Below are positions 44,931 to 54,006 of a DNA stretch of 64,000 bases, piece by piece. The position numbers were made by a program, and so were the translations under genes. Below the pieces are notes generated by a model that saw only the letters and a program-made list of their open reading frames with translations, did not search any database and was not told the origin of the DNA. Where the stretch lies: the NCBI RefSeq assembly GCF_051513965.1, contig NZ_CP195847.1, positions 620,001 to 684,000 of the forward strand. The letters are read 5' to 3'. The stretch's first letter is position 1. Each line of letters opens with the position of its first letter. This stretch comes from Paramicrobacterium sp051513965 (GTDB taxonomy: Bacteria > Actinomycetota > Actinomycetes > Actinomycetales > Microbacteriaceae).

Positions 44931-45811
44931 TGTTCCCGCTCGTCCGCGACCTTGCCGCGGCCGGCACCCCTTTGCGGGTGCCGGTCGCGGTGGCGTGCGG
45001 GGTCCTCGGCTTCAGCAAGCAGGCGTACTACCAGTGGCTCGCCGAGCCCGTGTCGCAGCGCGACTGGGACGACGCCCACCTGGTCAACGCCGCGTTCGAC
45101 GTGCACGAGGACGACCTGTGCTTCGGTTACCGGTTCATCGCTGACGAGCTGACCGCTGACGGGTTCGCCGCGTCGGAGCGGCGTGTGTGGCGGGTGTGCT
45201 CGCAGAACAGCATCAGAAGCGTGTTCACGACCCGGAAACGCAAGTACTCCAAACCAGGGCCTGCGGTGCATGACGATCTCGTGGAACGCCGCTTCACCGC
45301 CGAGAAGCCGGACAGGCTCTGGCTGACGGATATCACCGAGCATAAGACGGCGGAGGGGAAGCTGTATCTGTGCGCGATCAAGGACGTGTTCTCGAACCGG
45401 ATCGTGGGCTACTCGATCGATAAACGCATGAAAGCCAGACTTGCGGTGAACGCGCTGAACATGGCTGTCGCCCACCGCGGGAACCCCGTCGGTGTTGTGG
45501 TTCACTCGGATCGCGGATCTCAATTCCGATCCCGCAAATTCCGGCGCGCCCTCACCCGTCACAAGCTCAAAGGATCCATGGGGCGAGTCGCCGCGGCCGG
45601 TGACAACGCAGCGATGGAATCGTTCTTCGCCCTGCTGCAGAAGAACATCCTCGATACCCAGAAATGGGCCACCCGGCAGCACCTGCGAATGGCGATCGTC
45701 GCCTGGATCGAGGGCACCTACCACCGCAGACGCCGACAACGCCGACTGGGCAAGATGACACCCATCGAGTTCGAGAGCATAATGAAGACGTCCGTCACAC
45801 TGGCGGCATAA
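44927..45811 (+). CDS. IS3-family transposase OrfB (copy C)
   Basis: Same full-length 294-residue DDE transposase as in copies A and B; all catalytic acids are present, in the -1 frame relative to OrfA. Confidence 0.95.
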   Translation: MMFPLVRDLAAAGTPLRVPVAVACGVLGFSKQAYYQWLAEPVSQRDWDDAHLVNAAFDVHEDDLCFGYRFIADELTADGFAASERRVWRVCSQNSIRSVFTTRKRKYSKPGPAVHDDLVERRFTAEKPDRLWLTDITEHKTAEGKLYLCAIKDVFSNRIVGYSIDKRMKARLAVNALNMAVAHRGNPVGVVVHSDRGSQFRSRKFRRALTRHKLKGSMGRVAAAGDNAAMESFFALLQKNILDTQKWATRQHLRMAIVAWIEGTYHRRRRQRRLGKMTPIEFESIMKTSVTLAA

Positions 45812-45843
45812 GGAAACGAGTCAACCAAACCTTCAGCAGTCCC

Positions 45844-46372
45844 AACCAAGCACCAGCTCGGCCTCCGGCTTGGCGTCGGGTTTGGACTCGAACTCGGGTG
45901 CTGGGTTTGCCTCGGCTGCGGCTGGTAGCTCGCCGAGTATCTGAGCCGTGCTGCTTCGCGGGACGGTGGCCGAGCGTGTGAGGACGACGGTGAGGTGCGT
46001 GCTGGCCAGTAGCACCAGTGGCGGCACCGCCGCGACCGTCGCGGCGAGCATGCCGGGCACGCTGGCGTCGGCAGCAACGACCGCGTGCAGCGCGTTCGCG
46101 GCCACAGACACGAGCGCCCCGCAGATCAGTAGCGCCCATGGGTACCAGGCACCTCGGCGACCATCGAGCGCGACGACCGCGATTGTCGAGACCACGATCA
46201 GCCCGTCGACCAGCAGTGGCCAGATCCACGCCTGCCCCGAAGCGATACCCGACCGGGCGGCGAGGTCGGCGAGTGCCATGAACGAGAGCCAGAACGCGCC
46301 AATGCCGATCAAGACCGTGCCGGTAGCAGCAGTCACCACCGCCCAACCCCAGGCCGGACGTCGCGTGCTCAT
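45844..46372 (-). pseudogene. DUF2637 membrane protein, 5' part cut by IS copy C
   Basis: About 176 residues remain. Four membrane helices typical of DUF2637 (SpdB-like spread proteins) are visible: GWAVVTAATGTVLIGIGAFW, WIWPLLVDGLIVVSTIAVVAL, WYPWALLICGALVSVAANAL, and PGMLAATVAAVPPLVLLAS. A Glu/Pro/Ala-rich linker then runs into the IS. The missing C-terminal HTH is probably the piece at 44400-44554. DUF2637 proteins belong to actinobacterial conjugative elements, where they may aid spreading of DNA between cells. Start at ATG 46372 or GTG 46375, overlapping the primase gene. Confidence 0.7.
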
Positions 46373-47337
46373 CACAGCCCCCGACCACTCGCCGAGGCAA
46401 CAACCGGCAACTCGTCACGAGCAATAGCCGTCTGGCGTACCGGGGCGCGACGACGCGGCCCGTAGGTGCTGACGTGGCGATACGCCGAACCGACCGTCCG
46501 GGTGATCTCGTGCTCGCCCAGCCCGGACTGGCTCGCGGCCAGGCCGAGCGCATCGAGTGCTTCGCTGGGTGAGTGACCGTGCTCGGCCATGCGGCATGCG
46601 GCTTTGAACAGCCCGAGGTTGCGTTCGCCCTCGGGCCGGTTCGCGACGTGTGAGGCAAGCCGGGCAACATCCAGCGGCCAGCCACCCGGCGGTGCGGCCA
46701 CAGTGGTGTACTTCGGGCGCGGATCGAAGAAGTGGCGCAGCCGCTGCGCGTCCAGGCGCGCGACCGGGCCAGCGGCCACGCTCTCGACCCGGTACGGCAT
46801 CCGACGGCCGTCGACCATGCGCTGCGAGGGCGGCACGATGATGTAGCCGCCATCGCCCCGAAAGTCGATACCCGCCCGGCCTACCTGCCACGACCGCTGC
46901 TCATGCTCCGCAACTGCGGAGAAGTACAGATGTCTGCCGCCGGTCGGCGTCGTCACGACGGCCAACGGTTCCGGCAACACCTCCGAGCGCGCCGCGTTTC
47001 TAGCCGCGACGTACCCATCGACCTTGTGCACGTCGATGTCGACGACGACCAGCCCTGAGGCCGCACCGGTCGGGATGGCAAGGTTCGCAGCCGGTCGCTG
47101 CCGCCACCACGACACCACCTGAGCGGCGTCGGTGGTCGCCTCGTGGAAGCCACGGGTGGTTATCGGGCGTTTCCCGCCCGGCACACACGGAAACACCGGC
47201 ACACCGAGCTGTGCCAGCTCGCGCGCGGCGAGAGGTAGCGGCACGCCTTCGCCGAGCCTGGAGAAGATCACAGCGACCGCCGAGCCTCGGCGTGCAATCA
47301 CATCCAGCGCCGCATCAGCGTCGTGTACCTCAGCCAT
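46372..47337 (-). CDS. Bifunctional DNA primase/polymerase (PrimPol) domain protein
   Basis: A 321-residue protein with an excellent ribosome site (AAGGAGGTCAG) before ATG 47337. The prim-pol domain (about 30-210) shows PVFPCVPGGKRPITTRGFHEATTD, the metal-binding VVDIDVHK, TTPTGGRHLYF and the RGDGGYIIVPPS loop. It should prime and copy element DNA during replication or after transfer. A C-terminal helical segment (EGERNLGLFKAACRMAEHG) matches the usual PriCT-like end. It is the first gene of the operon with the split DUF2637 gene. Confidence 0.87.
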   Translation of the reverse strand: MAEVHDADAALDVIARRGSAVAVIFSRLGEGVPLPLAARELAQLGVPVFPCVPGGKRPITTRGFHEATTDAAQVVSWWRQRPAANLAIPTGAASGLVVVDIDVHKVDGYVAARNAARSEVLPEPLAVVTTPTGGRHLYFSAVAEHEQRSWQVGRAGIDFRGDGGYIIVPPSQRMVDGRRMPYRVESVAAGPVARLDAQRLRHFFDPRPKYTTVAAPPGGWPLDVARLASHVANRPEGERNLGLFKAACRMAEHGHSPSEALDALGLAASQSGLGEHEITRTVGSAYRHVSTYGPRRRAPVRQTAIARDELPVVASASGRGL

Positions 47338-47568
47338 CGTCTGACCTCCTTCCGTCCGAGGCCACTCATCAGCGAGTAGCCGTACGACCGTGAGGTACGT
47401 CGGGAGGATCAAGAAGGGGAGACGGACAAGTAGACGAGACAGTGACCGTCAAGTTTCTCGAAAACCCGACGAGTCCTTACCGGCCTACCAGCCCAATCCG
47501 TGTCTTGGGCGGCGGGAGACCGATGATCTAAGAGAAGCGGCACAGAGTTGGCAGATCCGGCACAGCCC

Positions 47569-48516
47569 TCAGACAGTCTGCGCACCCATCGTGCGGTAAT
47601 GACCGGGAGTGACACCGACGTACTCACGGAACAGTCGGGTGGCGTGCGAGCGGGAGCGCCAGCCGACTCGCTGCATCGCGGCACCGACCGTCAGATCAGT
47701 CTCCCGCAAGAGCTTGGCGAGTTGCTCGGCGCGGACCATCGTCAGGAACGCGAGTGGGGTCTTGCCGTACGCCTCCACGAACACGCTGGATAACCGCGAC
47801 GGCGACAAGTGAACCTCGGCGGCAAGTTCGTCAAGCGTCCACCGACGTGCAGGCTGTTCCCGCAGAAGTGTGGCGGCATGGCGAATCTCGATACGTAGGG
47901 GTGCGAAGCGGCGATCCCTTGGGAGAGTGGGCCGGATGTGCGCCCGCTGAGAGTGTGAGATGCGCACCGGAGAGACCGTGATGAACGGTGCGGTTACGTG
48001 CATGATCTGGAACCACAGGGCTTGTATCCGGTAGTAGTGGGTCACGAAGTCCCCGTCGACGCTGAGCGCGACGAGTTCGTCGAGCCACGGCATGAGCATC
48101 TGGGCACGATCCTCACCTAGTCGGAGGATCTGTGCTGGTTCGGTGTAGATCGTGTTAGCGAACCGTTGGGCGTCGAGCCGGTCTTCGAGGAACCCGGCGT
48201 ATTGCCAGCGCACTTGGTCGAGTACGTAGTCGAAATCGAGATAGAGAGTGGTGGCCGTGATATGGCCCTCGGGTTCCGAGCCGCACAGCACGTTCGCACC
48301 GAGCAGGATCACGTCACCGATCTTGACCGGTTCCTGCCCGAACTCGCTGAATAAGAACGCAGAACCGTCGCGCACGACGATCAACTTGACGCAGTCGTAC
48401 GCCGCCGGGGCCATAGGTTGGATCATGGTTGCGGTGCGCGCAATAATCGGCTCGCACCGCAACCATGGTCCAACCCTCTCTGGCGACTTGCCTGACGTCA
48501 CCACAGGGCAGTTCAT
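47569..48516 (-). CDS. AraC family transcriptional regulator
   Basis: A 315-residue protein: an N-terminal cupin-like sensor (about 35-130, VKLIVVRDGSAFLF, GDVILLGANVLCGSEP) and a C-terminal AraC double HTH (RWTLDELAAEVHLSPSRLSSVF, then TVGAAMQRVGWRSRSHATRLFREYVGVTPGHYR). It lies 20 bases downstream of the efflux gene and probably regulates it or the element. Neither ATG 48516 nor ATG 48426 has a good ribosome site; an inverted repeat overlaps the latter. Confidence 0.85.
   Translation of the reverse strand: MNCPVVTSGKSPERVGPWLRCEPIIARTATMIQPMAPAAYDCVKLIVVRDGSAFLFSEFGQEPVKIGDVILLGANVLCGSEPEGHITATTLYLDFDYVLDQVRWQYAGFLEDRLDAQRFANTIYTEPAQILRLGEDRAQMLMPWLDELVALSVDGDFVTHYYRIQALWFQIMHVTAPFITVSPVRISHSQRAHIRPTLPRDRRFAPLRIEIRHAATLLREQPARRWTLDELAAEVHLSPSRLSSVFVEAYGKTPLAFLTMVRAEQLAKLLRETDLTVGAAMQRVGWRSRSHATRLFREYVGVTPGHYRTMGAQTV
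48420..48471. repeat. Imperfect 19-bp inverted repeat at the AraC gene start
   Basis: Arms at 48420-48438 and 48453-48471 match at 18 of 19 positions (core GGTTGCGGTGCG) around a 14-base spacer. It lies within the first codons of the AraC gene, or directly before it if ATG 48426 is the real start. It could be an operator or an RNA hairpin that limits translation. Confidence 0.6.
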
Positions 48517-48536
48517 CAGTCGCTCTGCTGGGTTAA

Positions 48537-49955
48537 CTACGCTGGCGTGCTCGCCCCCTGTTCTGTCGTGTATTCATCGGAGACGGCAACTCGTCGGGCA
48601 ACGAAGGCTGCGACACACAGGCCGATGATCGCAAGCCCACTACTCAGTAGATAGGGCGATACTCCGTGAACGATCGAGGCAAACCCCAGACCGACGTAGA
48701 CCGTGACGCCAGCAGACCCGCCAAGCTGGTCTGCGGCCCGCTGCACGCCAGAAGCGACTCCGGCATCGTCGTCGGTTACTCCGGTGACTGCCGCGTACTG
48801 CAATCCGACGAGTCCGAATCCCATGCCTGCGGCGATGAAGAGCATCGCCGGGATCAATACCCAAGCGGGGGCATCGAGTTGCGCGGCGACAGCGATCACG
48901 ATCATGCCTGCCCCCGCGAAGCCGAGACCCGCGATGATGCAGGAGCGTGCTCCCCAGCGCCCCATCAGCCGGGGCACGACGGTCACCGCGACGATCAGCG
49001 CCACAGCAAGCGGGAGAAGCAGTAGTCCGGCTTCCAGCGGGGAAAGGCCGAGTTCATCCTGAAGATAGAACGTGAACAGTAGGAATGATGTTGAGAGCGC
49101 GGCACTCAGCAACGCGGTCGCGAGATTCGCTCGCACCCGAGTCCGATTGCGGAAGAAGGCCGGAGGAATCAGCGGGTTCGGTGCTCGCCGCTCTACGTTG
49201 ACGAACAGAATGGCCGCGACGAGTGCCCCCGCTAGGGCAGCGAGTGGCAGCCAAGACATTCCTTCTCCGGCCTCCACAATCCCGAAGGCGAACAGTAGAG
49301 GTGCGCTTGTCAACAGAATCGACCCGAGGATATCCAACGGTGCGCGCTCCTGTTTTCGGTCGCGTGGCAGCAGGATCACCGTGGCGATCAGCACGAACAG
49401 GATGAACGGGACAGCGATGAGGAAGACCCATCGCCAACCGAGATGCTCGGTGATGATTCCCGAGAGTACGAATCCCAAGACGAGACCGCAGCTTGCAACT
49501 GCCGCCCAGACGCTCAACGCTCGGGTACGAGCCTTTCCCTCGGGAAATAACAGGACGATGGTTGCCATTGCAGCTGGTAGGGCGAGGGCTTCGCCTACTC
49601 CTTGGAACAGCCTGGCTGCAACAAGCACCGCGAAGGTTTCCGCGAAGCCTGCCATCATCGAGGCTGCTCCGAAAATCGCGGTGCCGATCAGGAGAAGGCG
49701 GCGGCGACCGAAGACGTCCCCCAAGCGGCCACCGAGCATGAGTAGGCCACCGCCGGTGATGGTGTATCCGACGACAACCCACGTCAGGCCGCGCGGATCA
49801 ACGCCAAGATCATCGCCGATTGATGGCAGCGCCACGTTGACGACAGTGACATCAACGGCGATGAAAAATTGCAGGACGGACAGGCACACGAGTGCTGCCC
49901 AGGATCGCGCGGTCGAGATATGCTCAGGGCGCGATGATGAGGTGCGAAAAGACAC
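48537..49955 (-). CDS. MFS drug efflux transporter (DHA2, EmrB/QacA type)
   Basis: A 472-residue membrane protein with about 14 predicted helices. Characteristic motifs are DVTVVNVALPSIGDDLG in helix 1 (motif D1), GGRLGDVFGRRRLLLIG after helix 2 (motif A) and RLFQGVGEALALPAAMA in helix 4 (motif B). Such proteins export lipophilic drugs using the proton gradient. GTG start with GGAG upstream. It is paired with the AraC regulator and carried as cargo of the integrative element; its substrate is unknown. Confidence 0.9.
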   Translation of the reverse strand: MSFRTSSSRPEHISTARSWAALVCLSVLQFFIAVDVTVVNVALPSIGDDLGVDPRGLTWVVVGYTITGGGLLMLGGRLGDVFGRRRLLLIGTAIFGAASMMAGFAETFAVLVAARLFQGVGEALALPAAMATIVLLFPEGKARTRALSVWAAVASCGLVLGFVLSGIITEHLGWRWVFLIAVPFILFVLIATVILLPRDRKQERAPLDILGSILLTSAPLLFAFGIVEAGEGMSWLPLAALAGALVAAILFVNVERRAPNPLIPPAFFRNRTRVRANLATALLSAALSTSFLLFTFYLQDELGLSPLEAGLLLLPLAVALIVAVTVVPRLMGRWGARSCIIAGLGFAGAGMIVIAVAAQLDAPAWVLIPAMLFIAAGMGFGLVGLQYAAVTGVTDDDAGVASGVQRAADQLGGSAGVTVYVGLGFASIVHGVSPYLLSSGLAIIGLCVAAFVARRVAVSDEYTTEQGASTPA

Positions 49956-50289
49956 AGAGAACTCCGTTGCTCGAATGAAGAATCGGGCGACGAGATGTGT
50001 CGCACCGAACCGACCATCAAGCGACGGAACGTGAGATCAAAGAAAGTGAAGAGGACGTTCCGCCGCTAGCGGAGCGTCTTCGTCACAGCGGCAGCGGCCG
50101 CAGCAGAAGCACCTGACATGACTCCTAGCCTACCCGATGACGTCCTTGCGCCTTGCGACCTCACCTGTTGTGACAGCTCATCCACCCTCCACACGTCTGG
50201 CACTAGGAGTGCGGGCCGCGCGCTGCGCGCGCACCTGACCCCCGAGACCGCTCCTCCCGTGACGGTCTCGGGGAGGGGCCATTGTGGTG
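49956..50289. promoter_or_regulatory. Divergent intergenic region before the relaxase, with inverted repeat
   Basis: About 330 bases between the efflux and relaxase genes hold no credible gene. Notable is an 11-bp inverted repeat (CCCCGAGACCG at 50240-50250, complement at 50263-50273) 16 bases before the relaxase start, its right arm adjoining the ribosome site GGGGAGGGG. A short palindrome CCGCTAGCGG lies near 50066. The region is a natural candidate for oriT and for control of the relaxase; no nic site was identified. Confidence 0.45.
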
Positions 50290-53200
50290 ATGACGATCCG
50301 GGTCATGTCGTCCGGCAAGGGGTACGAGTACCTGCTGAAGTCAGTCGTTGTCGGTGACGGAGACCGGGAGATGAGCAGCCCGCTGACCCGGTACTACACC
50401 GAGACTGGGAACCCGCCCGGAACGTGGGTCGGCACTGGCCTGATGAGCCTCGATGACGGACGCAGCCCAGCGTTGGCCGAGGGCGGCACGGTGACCGAGG
50501 AACACCTGGCCCGACTGCTCGGTGACGGCGTCCACCCGGTCACCGGTGAGAAGCTCGGCAAGAGGTTCCCCTCGTTGCAAGCCCCGCGCGAGCGGATTGC
50601 GGCGCGCGTTGCACGACTCGAGCCCGACTTGCGAGGTGAGGCACGGGCAGAGGCGGTGCAGCGCATCCGTGAGGAAGAGGTTGCGAAGAAGCCGCGCACT
50701 GCCGTTGCAGGTTTCGACCTGACGTTCTCACCATCGAAGTCGGTCAGCGCGATCTGGGGCGTGGCCGACGCGGGCACGCAAGCTCTCATTGCGCAGGCGC
50801 ATCACGCCGCGATGCGCGACACGATCGCGTTGCTGGAAGATCGCGCCGCCGCAACCCGTGTCGGCGCGGGCGGTATCGCGCAGATGCCGATCGCGGGCGT
50901 GATCGCCACCGCTTTCGACCACTACGACAGCAGAGCCGCCGACCCGCAACTACATACCCATGTGGTCGTGTCGAACAAGGTGCAGGGCGAGGACGGACGC
51001 TGGCGGACCCTCGATTCGCGCCGACTGCACAAGGCGGCTGTTGCTCTCTCGGAGTCTTATAACGCCTTTGTCACTGACCACACCGCGCGGCTGCTCGACG
51101 TGACGTGGGTGCCCGTCGACCGGGGCAAAGACCGTAACACCGGCTGGGAGATTGAGGGCGTTCCGGCGGCGCTGATCGCGGAGTTCTCGCGTCGTACGAC
51201 CGGAGGGGGTGACGGCGCGGAGGGCATCGAGCAGGTCAAGAACCGGCTGATCGAGCAGTACGTTGCCGAGCGCGGGCGGCAACCCTCGGCAGCGACGATT
51301 GCGAAGCTCCGCCAGCAGGCGACCTTGGAGACCAGGCCCGAGAAAGAACTGCACTCACTGGCCGACCTCACCGCCGACTGGCGTGCGCGAGCCGAGGTCG
51401 TACTTGGTGAGCACGCACCGACTTGGGCGCAACACTTGCTCCACCGGGGCGCGACCGACGCCCGACTGCGCGCGGACGATCTCGCGCCGGAGCAGATCGA
51501 GGATCTCGCATCCGTGGTGCTGATGGAGGTAGCGAACAGGCGCGCAACCTGGGGGCGATGGAACCTGCACGCCGAGACGATGCGGCAGATCATGGGCATC
51601 CGGTTCGCAACCACCGGCGACCGTCTCCAGGTCCTCGATCAGATCGTCGCGCACGCGGAAGCCGAATCGCTCCGGCTCACCCCGGACTACGACCGTGCCG
51701 TACCCGCGCACTACGTCGAGGGCGAGGGCAACAGGTTCCAGCCGGTCGATCAGATCGCGTACTCCAGCCAGGACATCCTCGATGCCGAGCAGCGCCTACT
51801 CGCGCACAGCCAGCGCACCGGTGGGCCTGCGCTCACGGCGCGGCTCGTCGCGCGTCACACCTCGCGCAAGATCAGGGGCGTCCGCCTCGACCCCGACCAG
51901 GCCGTCGCTATCACCCGCATCGCCCTTTCCAGGTTGAGCCTCGATCTGCTGGTCGGCCCCGCCGGTTCCGGCAAGACCACCGCGCTACGCGCGCTCCACC
52001 GGGCATGGACAGCCGCGCATGGGCGCGACTCGGTGATCGGCCTCGCGCCGTCGGCGGCTGCTGCCGAAGTGCTGGGCGACTCGCTCGGTGTGCGGGCGGA
52101 GAACACCGCGAAGTTCCTCTACGAAAACGCCAAAGGACGCTGGAACCTCACCGCCGGGCAGCTCGTGCTCGTGGACGAGTCCTCCCTCGCAGGAACTCTC
52201 GCGTTGGATCGCATCACTGAGCACGCCGCCGAGGTCGGAGCCAAGGTCGTGCTCATTGGCGACTGGGCGCAGCTGAGCGCTGTCGAGACGGGCGGGGCGT
52301 TCGGGATGCTCTTCCGCCACCGCGATCAGGTTCCCGAATTGACGGATGTGCGCCGCTTCGCCAACGATTGGGAGAAGACCGCCAGCCTCGGACTGCGGCA
52401 CGGAAACACTGATGCGCTTGACGAGTACCAGGGGCGCGGCAGGCTGCTCGACGGCAACGCCGAGACGATGCTCGACAGCATCTACGAGGCATGGCGCACC
52501 GACCGCGTCGAGGGCCTACGCACGCTGATGATCGCGGGTACCGGCGAGATGGTCGCCCAGCTCAACGAACGTGCCCGCGCTGATCTGATCGAAGCCGGGC
52601 AGGTCGAGGCCGACGGTGTGCGTCTGCACGACGGCACCACCGCAGGCGTCGGCGATCTCGTCGTCACCCGGCTCAACGACCGCCGCCTGTCCACTGGCAG
52701 GACGTGGGTCAAGAACGGCGACCGCTGGCAGGTCGCCCGCCGCTACGACGACGGCTCGCTCGCTGTGCGCCGGTTGGGGCGCGGCGACCAGCCATACGGC
52801 AAAGCCCTCGTGTTGCCTGCGAAGTACGTGCGTGAGGAACTCGAACTCGGCTACGCCTCCACTGTTCACCGTGCGCAAGGAGCCAGTGTCGACACCGTGC
52901 ACGCGCTCGTTGACCCCGAAGCCTCATCGAGGGAGTTGTTCTATGTGGCGATGACGCGCGGCAAGCACCGCAACCACGCCTATGTGATCGTTCCCGACCC
53001 GTACGAGATCGAGCCACATCTCGATCAGCCCGAACCTCTGACCGTGACAGACCGGCTCGCCAAGGTGCTCGCACGCACTGATGCTGACCTCTCCGCCACC
53101 GAAACTCTGAGGTTCGAGGTCGACCGGCACGCTTCCCTGTCCACGCTGTTGGCCGAGTACGACGTGCTCGCCCGCGAAGCACAGACCGTTCGATGGGCAA

Positions 53201-53862
53201 CGCTCCTCGATGTCGCACCGTTCCCCGAGAACGTGGCCGACGACGTGTTCACCAGCCCCTACTACGAGCACCTGGAGAGCGCACTCGCGCGCCACGAGGC
53301 CGCAGGGCATCTCGCAGCGGTCGCGCTCACCGCGCTCGCACCGAAGCTCGCACCGAAGCTCACACCGGGCGAAGACCAGGCCGACCCCGCCGCGCAGCTC
53401 GCCGACATGGTCGACCAAGCCAATCAGAAGCTCCGGCCCGGCAAGCGAACCAGAACACGAGTCGCCGGACTCATCCCGACGCCTGCCGAGCCGATGGCAG
53501 ACGACATGCGAGCCGCGCTCGCTGAGCGGCAGGCACTCATCGAGGCCGCTGCACGCGGACTCGTACGCGACGCCCAAGAAGCGGGAGCCGCATGGGTGAC
53601 GCGGCTCGGGCAGTCGAGTTCACGACCCGAAGCACTAGAGCGGTGGGAGGCGCACGCCGCCACGGTTGCGCTGTACCGTGACCGCTACGAGATCACCGGC
53701 CCGGCACCGCTTGGCGACCCGCACGCCGTCCGAGGCCCTGACCAAGCGGCCGAGTACCGAGTCGGACAGCTCGCATTGCGGCGAATCAAGATGAGTGTTC
53801 GACACGATGATGAGAGAGCATCCCAATCGACCGTCCGCAGCACACCACGACGTGGACTCTGA
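50290..53862 (+). CDS. MobF family relaxase/helicase (TraA/TrwC type)
   Basis: A protein of about 1190 residues. The N-terminal TrwC relaxase has paired tyrosines Y35-Y36 (TRYYTETGN) and the metal triad H211, H222, H224 (FDHYDS, QLHTHVVV). The following RecD-like SF1 helicase has Walker A GPAGSGKTT (556-564), Walker B LVDESS, and GYASTVHRAQGASVDTVH near the end of the motor. It nicks oriT, stays bound to the 5' end and unwinds DNA for transfer. ATG 50290 was preferred; GTG 50284 is also possible. No type IV coupling protein or pilus genes follow, so mobilisation would need help. Confidence 0.95.
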   Translation: MTIRVMSSGKGYEYLLKSVVVGDGDREMSSPLTRYYTETGNPPGTWVGTGLMSLDDGRSPALAEGGTVTEEHLARLLGDGVHPVTGEKLGKRFPSLQAPRERIAARVARLEPDLRGEARAEAVQRIREEEVAKKPRTAVAGFDLTFSPSKSVSAIWGVADAGTQALIAQAHHAAMRDTIALLEDRAAATRVGAGGIAQMPIAGVIATAFDHYDSRAADPQLHTHVVVSNKVQGEDGRWRTLDSRRLHKAAVALSESYNAFVTDHTARLLDVTWVPVDRGKDRNTGWEIEGVPAALIAEFSRRTTGGGDGAEGIEQVKNRLIEQYVAERGRQPSAATIAKLRQQATLETRPEKELHSLADLTADWRARAEVVLGEHAPTWAQHLLHRGATDARLRADDLAPEQIEDLASVVLMEVANRRATWGRWNLHAETMRQIMGIRFATTGDRLQVLDQIVAHAEAESLRLTPDYDRAVPAHYVEGEGNRFQPVDQIAYSSQDILDAEQRLLAHSQRTGGPALTARLVARHTSRKIRGVRLDPDQAVAITRIALSRLSLDLLVGPAGSGKTTALRALHRAWTAAHGRDSVIGLAPSAAAAEVLGDSLGVRAENTAKFLYENAKGRWNLTAGQLVLVDESSLAGTLALDRITEHAAEVGAKVVLIGDWAQLSAVETGGAFGMLFRHRDQVPELTDVRRFANDWEKTASLGLRHGNTDALDEYQGRGRLLDGNAETMLDSIYEAWRTDRVEGLRTLMIAGTGEMVAQLNERARADLIEAGQVEADGVRLHDGTTAGVGDLVVTRLNDRRLSTGRTWVKNGDRWQVARRYDDGSLAVRRLGRGDQPYGKALVLPAKYVREELELGYASTVHRAQGASVDTVHALVDPEASSRELFYVAMTRGKHRNHAYVIVPDPYEIEPHLDQPEPLTVTDRLAKVLARTDADLSATETLRFEVDRHASLSTLLAEYDVLAREAQTVRWATLLDVAPFPENVADDVFTSPYYEHLESALARHEAAGHLAAVALTALAPKLAPKLTPGEDQADPAAQLADMVDQANQKLRPGKRTRTRVAGLIPTPAEPMADDMRAALAERQALIEAAARGLVRDAQEAGAAWVTRLGQSSSRPEALERWEAHAATVALYRDRYEITGPAPLGDPHAVRGPDQAAEYRVGQLALRRIKMSVRHDDERASQSTVRSTPRRGL

Positions 53863-54006
53863 CTATCGGCCTCACCAGGGGCGCAACGACACGCCACGCG
53901 GAGAACTACTCGGTGACGATGTTGTGGCAGGAGGAATGGTGCTCCGCTGGGCGGGGCACCACGGAACCGACCACGCGCGAGGGCGGCGGAGGATACCCTA
54001 TGAAGT

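Larger units (their letters stand above)
44555..45843 (+). mobile_element. IS3-family insertion sequence, copy C
   Basis: 1289 bp with the 26-bp terminal repeats of copies A and B, in the same orientation as B. Flanks CCGAC and AACCA do not match, so no target duplication is seen. It splits a DUF2637/HTH gene. Confidence 0.95.
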
